A stretch of DNA of 64,000 nt from assembly GCF_000007825.1 (NCBI RefSeq), contig NC_004722.1, forward strand, positions 4,132,501 to 4,196,500, written 5' to 3'. The translations under genes were made by a program, and so were the position numbers. Numbering within the stretch: the stretch's first letter is position 1; each line of letters begins with the position of its first letter. Source of the DNA: Bacillus cereus ATCC 14579 (lineage in GTDB: Bacteria > Bacillota > Bacilli > Bacillales > Bacillaceae_G). The notes below the pieces were generated by a model. That model saw nothing but the letters and a program-made list of their open reading frames with translations. It was not told the DNA's origin and did no database searches. This document shows, piece by piece, positions 60,533-64,000 of this stretch.

Positions 60533-61581
60533 GAAATATTTTGAATGATTGTTTTAATTGCTTCTTTTCCATTATATTTTTTTAGTGCTGTTTTATACTT
60601 CTCATTATTTTGACTTAATTCTTCGACATACTTTATAAGAGATTTTACATTTACATCTTCTTCATATAATACGGAGGCATATCCTTGTCTTTCAAAGGAC
60701 TCTGCATTTAATATTTGATCTCCACGGCTTGCAAATTTCGATAATGGAATTAAAACCATCGGCTTTTGTAATGTTAAAAATTCAAAAATTGCGTTGGAGC
60801 CCGCGCGTGAAATAACAAAATCTGTTACCGCTAATATATCTGGCAGTTCTCCATGTACATATTCAAATTGTCTATATCCTTCTTTATTTTGTAAACTTTC
60901 ATCAAGGTTACCTTTTCCGCAAAGGTGAACAATTTGATATTTTTTCAGAAGTTCTGGTAACGCGGATCGAACCGTTTCATTAATTTTTTTTGCGCCCAAA
61001 CTTCCTCCCATGATTGTAATAACTGGCTTTTTACGTGAAAAGCCTAAAAATGCTAAACCTTTTTCACGATTTCCCTTTAGTACTTCTTCACGTACAGGAG
61101 ATCCTGTATAAATTACTTTTTCTTTCGGTAAATGTTTCGCAGCTTCTTCAAATGTAACAAATATTTTCGAAGCAAAACGAAGCGCAATTTTGTTTGCTAG
61201 TCCTGGCGTCATATCAGATTCATGTAATAAAACTGGTACTCTATTTAGCCATCCGCCAATTACGACTGGTACAGATACGAAACCGCCTTTTGAAAAAATC
61301 ACATCTGGTTTTAGTTTTCGAATTCTTACATACGCATCCATAACCCCCTTCATTACAAGAAAAGGATCTTTTATATTTTTTAAATCAAAATAACGACGTA
61401 GCTTTCCACTCGAAATACTATAGTAGGGAATGCCTTCCTTTTCTATAATCGTTTTCTCAATACCTTGGTGAGAACCAATATAAGAGATATCCCAGTTGTC
61501 TTCCTGTAAATATGGGATAATGGCTAAATTAGGTGTTACATGTCCTGCCGAACCGCCACCTGTAAAGACTATTTTCTTCAT
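60523..61581 (-). CDS. murG: MurG-family N-acetylglucosaminyltransferase (second copy type)
   Basis: Adds GlcNAc to lipid I at the cytoplasmic membrane face. The 352 residues have the GT28 motifs: VFTGGGSAGHVTPNLAII, GGFVSVPVVIGGWLNRVPVL, ITIMGGSLGAKKINE, VISRAGSNAIFEFLTLQKPM. B. cereus-group genomes have a murG in the division cluster and a second MurG; lying beside metH and far from division genes, this is likely the second. It is 18 bases after metH. Confidence 0.92.
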   Translation of the reverse strand: MKKIVFTGGGSAGHVTPNLAIIPYLQEDNWDISYIGSHQGIEKTIIEKEGIPYYSISSGKLRRYFDLKNIKDPFLVMKGVMDAYVRIRKLKPDVIFSKGGFVSVPVVIGGWLNRVPVLLHESDMTPGLANKIALRFASKIFVTFEEAAKHLPKEKVIYTGSPVREEVLKGNREKGLAFLGFSRKKPVITIMGGSLGAKKINETVRSALPELLKKYQIVHLCGKGNLDESLQNKEGYRQFEYVHGELPDILAVTDFVISRAGSNAIFEFLTLQKPMVLIPLSKFASRGDQILNAESFERQGYASVLYEEDVNVKSLIKYVEELSQNNEKYKTALKKYNGKEAIKTIIQNISEA

Positions 61582-61599
61582 ACGTCTCCCCCTTCTAGA

Positions 61600-64000
61600 C
61601 TATAATACACTAAAATATCTTGCCTCAGGGTGAGAAAATACCATAGCCGTTACGGACGCTTCTGGCTCCATCATGAATCCTTCTGTTAATGAAATACCTA
61701 TTTCCTCTGGATGAATTAAGCGAAATAGCTTTTCTTGATCTGCAAGTTCTGGACACGCCGGATAACCAAATGACACTCGTATTCCTCTATATTTCGTACG
61801 GAAACGTTCTTCCATCGTCAGTTCAGGTGAGTCCGGAATGCCCCAGCGGTCACGAATGAGCATATGTGTTTTTTCAGCAAGTCCTTCCGCTAATTCAAGC
61901 GCTAACGATTGAATGGCATGACTACGTAGGTAATCACCTTTCGCCTTCAACTCTTCAGCAATATCCCGAACTCCTTCCCCAACCGTAACAGATAAGAAAG
62001 CAACATAGTCCATCTCATCTCCTATTGGGCGCAAATAATCACCTAAAGTACGATAGGGAGCCTTTCCTTGTCTAGGGAATGTGAAACGCTCTATAACACG
62101 CGTATGATCTTCTGGATCATATATTACAATGTTTTGTCCGTCGCTTTGCGCTGGGAAAAATTGATACACTGCTTTCGGCTTTAACCAAGATTGTCCTTCC
62201 TGCAATAATTCATCTATTAAATCATTTAATTCATGTGCTCTCTTATCTCCCTCTTTCAAAAGCTTCTTCACATTTCCTTTTAATCCAAGGTGATGCCCAA
62301 GTAGCATTTGTCTATTCAGAAATGGTGCGAGATGAAGGGCGGGAACATCTCGTAATACAATTCGTTTTGTTGAATCAGGCACCATAACCTCTGATTTTGG
62401 TAATGGCTCAATTACTGCTGGAATTTCTACTTTCTTCTCCTCTTTTTTTACGATATGAAGATGACGTTCTTTTTTATCCTGCTTCATCTTCTCACGCTCT
62501 TCTTCTTTTTGAAGCTTATTAATAATATCGAGCCCCGTCATCGCATCACTCGCATAACAAACGAGTCCTTTATATGATGGTGAAATCCGATTATCTGTAA
62601 ACTTTCTCGTTAACGCTGCACCACCTACAACAATGGGCACATCAATATTTGCCGCTTTTAAATCTTCAGCAGTCGTTACCATTTGTTGCGCTGATTTTAC
62701 TAATAAACCTGAAAGGCCTATAATGTCCGGCTTCTTTTCTTGTACTTCTTGAACAATTCGATCCGAACGTACATTAATTCCTAAATTAATAATCTCATAT
62801 CCGTTATTCGCTAAAATAATTTCAACGAGATTTTTCCCAATATCATGCACGTCACCTTTTACAGTTGCTAACAATACTTTCCCTTTTTTCGCACTATCAC
62901 TAGATTCCATATGTGGCTCTAAATAGCTTACAGCGGCTTTCATACTTTCGGCACTTTGCAATACTTCAGCAACAATAAGTTCATTATTATTAAATAGTCG
63001 TCCTACCTCGTCCATCCCTGTCATAAGCGGACCGTTAATAATATCAAGAGGTTTTCTTCCTTCTTCAAGTGCAAGACTTAAATCCTCGTGTAATCCTTGT
63101 TTCGTACCTTCTACAATATAATTTGCTAGTCTTTCATCAAGCGTTAACGTTTCTTGCACAACGACATCTTTCTTTTTAGCAACTCGGTAAAAGTTTGTAA
63201 ATTCTTCTAACGTCTCTTTCGTCGTTTCAAACAGTAATGCATCTGCAAGGCGTTTTTCTTCCTCTGGAATCGACGCATAGCGTTCTAATTTTTCCGTATT
63301 CACAATCGCGTAATCTAATCCTGCTTTCGTAGCATGGTATAAAAAAACTGAATTTAATACTTCACGTCCAGCCGGCGGTAAACCAAATGATATGTTACTT
63401 ACACCTAAAATCGTTAAACACTCTGGTAACGCTTCTTTAATAAGGCGAATTCCTTCTATAGTCGCTGCCGCTGAGCCAATATATTCTTCATCACCTGTCC
63501 CTACTGGAAACACAAGTGCATCAAAAATAATATCTGACGGGCGTATCCCATACTTCTTTGTAAGTAATTCATAGCTTCTTTTCGCAATTTCTATCTTTCG
63601 TTCCGCACTAACCGCCATACCGTCTTCATCAATTGTTCCTACAACTATAGCGGCACCATACTTCTGAAGAAGCGGTGTCACTTTTTTAAATCGTTCTTCT
63701 CCATCTTCTAAATTAATTGAATTAATAACAGCTTTTCCTTGAATATAAGTAAGAGCTCGCTCCATCACATTTTCATCTGTTGAATCAATCATAATCGGTA
63801 CTTTTAAAACTTTCGTAACTTCTGCTAAGAAGTTTTCCATATCTTCTATTTCATCGCGATCAGGATCTGCCATACAAATGTCAATAATATGAGCATTTTT
63901 CTTCACTTGCGCTCTTGCCACTTCAGCAGCCTCTTCAAATTTCCCTTCTGCTACTAAGCGTTTAAATTTACGTGACCCAATAACATTCGTTCTTTCACCT
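61600..64000 (-). CDS. metH: Cobalamin-dependent methionine synthase (5' part beyond the window)
   Basis: Transfers methyl from methyltetrahydrofolate to homocysteine via cobalamin. The frame is open to the window edge (GERTNVIGSRKFKRLVAEGK), so about 800 C-terminal residues of roughly 1130 are seen. In order: pterin-binding domain (DPDRDEIEDMENFL, FGLPPAGREVLNSVF), B12 cap (TGMDEVGRLFNNNELIVAEV), B12 domain with DVHDIGKNLVEIILANNGYE (axial His), and the activation domain with YRGIRVSFGYPACPELADQE. Complete at the C-terminus. Confidence 0.97.
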   Translation of the reverse strand, partial: GERTNVIGSRKFKRLVAEGKFEEAAEVARAQVKKNAHIIDICMADPDRDEIEDMENFLAEVTKVLKVPIMIDSTDENVMERALTYIQGKAVINSINLEDGEERFKKVTPLLQKYGAAIVVGTIDEDGMAVSAERKIEIAKRSYELLTKKYGIRPSDIIFDALVFPVGTGDEEYIGSAAATIEGIRLIKEALPECLTILGVSNISFGLPPAGREVLNSVFLYHATKAGLDYAIVNTEKLERYASIPEEEKRLADALLFETTKETLEEFTNFYRVAKKKDVVVQETLTLDERLANYIVEGTKQGLHEDLSLALEEGRKPLDIINGPLMTGMDEVGRLFNNNELIVAEVLQSAESMKAAVSYLEPHMESSDSAKKGKVLLATVKGDVHDIGKNLVEIILANNGYEIINLGINVRSDRIVQEVQEKKPDIIGLSGLLVKSAQQMVTTAEDLKAANIDVPIVVGGAALTRKFTDNRISPSYKGLVCYASDAMTGLDIINKLQKEEEREKMKQDKKERHLHIVKKEEKKVEIPAVIEPLPKSEVMVPDSTKRIVLRDVPALHLAPFLNRQMLLGHHLGLKGNVKKLLKEGDKRAHELNDLIDELLQEGQSWLKPKAVYQFFPAQSDGQNIVIYDPEDHTRVIERFTFPRQGKAPYRTLGDYLRPIGDEMDYVAFLSVTVGEGVRDIAEELKAKGDYLRSHAIQSLALELAEGLAEKTHMLIRDRWGIPDSPELTMEERFRTKYRGIRVSFGYPACPELADQEKLFRLIHPEEIGISLTEGFMMEPEASVTAMVFSHPEARYFSVL

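Overview
The window is a low-GC chromosomal segment of a Bacillus cereus-group bacterium (cereus, anthracis or thuringiensis type). The reasons are a complete sporulation spoIIIA locus, spo0A and spoIVB, a competence comG operon, Bacillus ribosome-binding sites and gene order close to the B. subtilis yqh/yqg region, and two copies of an element that I recognise as the B. cereus-group repeat bcr1. No prophage, transposase, CRISPR array, rRNA or tRNA was seen. Most of the window is conserved core chromosome; the accessory-looking part is about 28.5-40.5 kb.

Layout. 1-5 kb (minus): spo0A (3' end cut by the window), spoIVB, recN (frameshifted), argR. 5-12 kb (minus): tlyA-type methylase, dxs, ispA, xseB, xseA, folD, nusB, which covers isoprenoid precursor synthesis, exonuclease VII, one-carbon metabolism and antitermination. 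12.2-14.5 kb (minus): accB-accC-yqhY, fatty-acid initiation. 15.3-20.8 kb (minus): spoIIIAA to AH and yqhV, the forespore-mother cell feeding channel. 21-28.5 kb: acetyltransferase, efp, an Xaa-Pro peptidase, aroQ, yqhR/yqhQ/yqhP, a HAD phosphatase, mntR, splB. 28.6-36 kb: small regulator-plus-target modules (PadR/DUF1129, LacI, TetR plus two SMR pumps), lipM, a rhodanese, a lipoprotein and several small membrane proteins. 36-40 kb (minus): GntR-ABC ATPase-four permease operon. 40.7-47.8 kb: bcr1, the gcvT-gcvPA-gcvPB glycine cleavage operon, and divergent yqhH-yqhG. 47.8-55 kb: small genes, yqzE, aroK, a prolyl 4-hydroxylase and comGA-GG. 55-64 kb: a cysteine-rich HTH regulator, a DUF2626 protein, the cystine transporter tcyP, unknown small genes, a second bcr1-like element, a murG paralogue and metH (5' end beyond the window).

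Regulation visible in the sequence includes four local repressor modules with matching palindromes (PadR, LacI, TetR, GntR), two perfect matches to the CcpA cre consensus, an 0A box upstream of spo0A, several sigma-A promoters and many intrinsic terminators.

The most unusual property is a set of single-base indels that break otherwise conserved genes: recN, accC (5' end, plus a compensated three-base loss in the active site), the spoIIIAA/spoIIIAB junction (about six indels in 65 bases), gcvPB (3' end) and a small membrane gene near 35.7 kb. spoIIIAD also lacks a normal start codon. Because accC is normally essential and several lesions lie in homopolymers, sequencing or assembly error is the first explanation. 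I did not find a convincing undescribed system. The best leads are the TetR/SMR module with duplicated operators, the four-permease GntR-ABC operon, the PadR/DUF1129 module, the cysteine-motif HTH regulator and the proline-rich protein at 29.8 kb.
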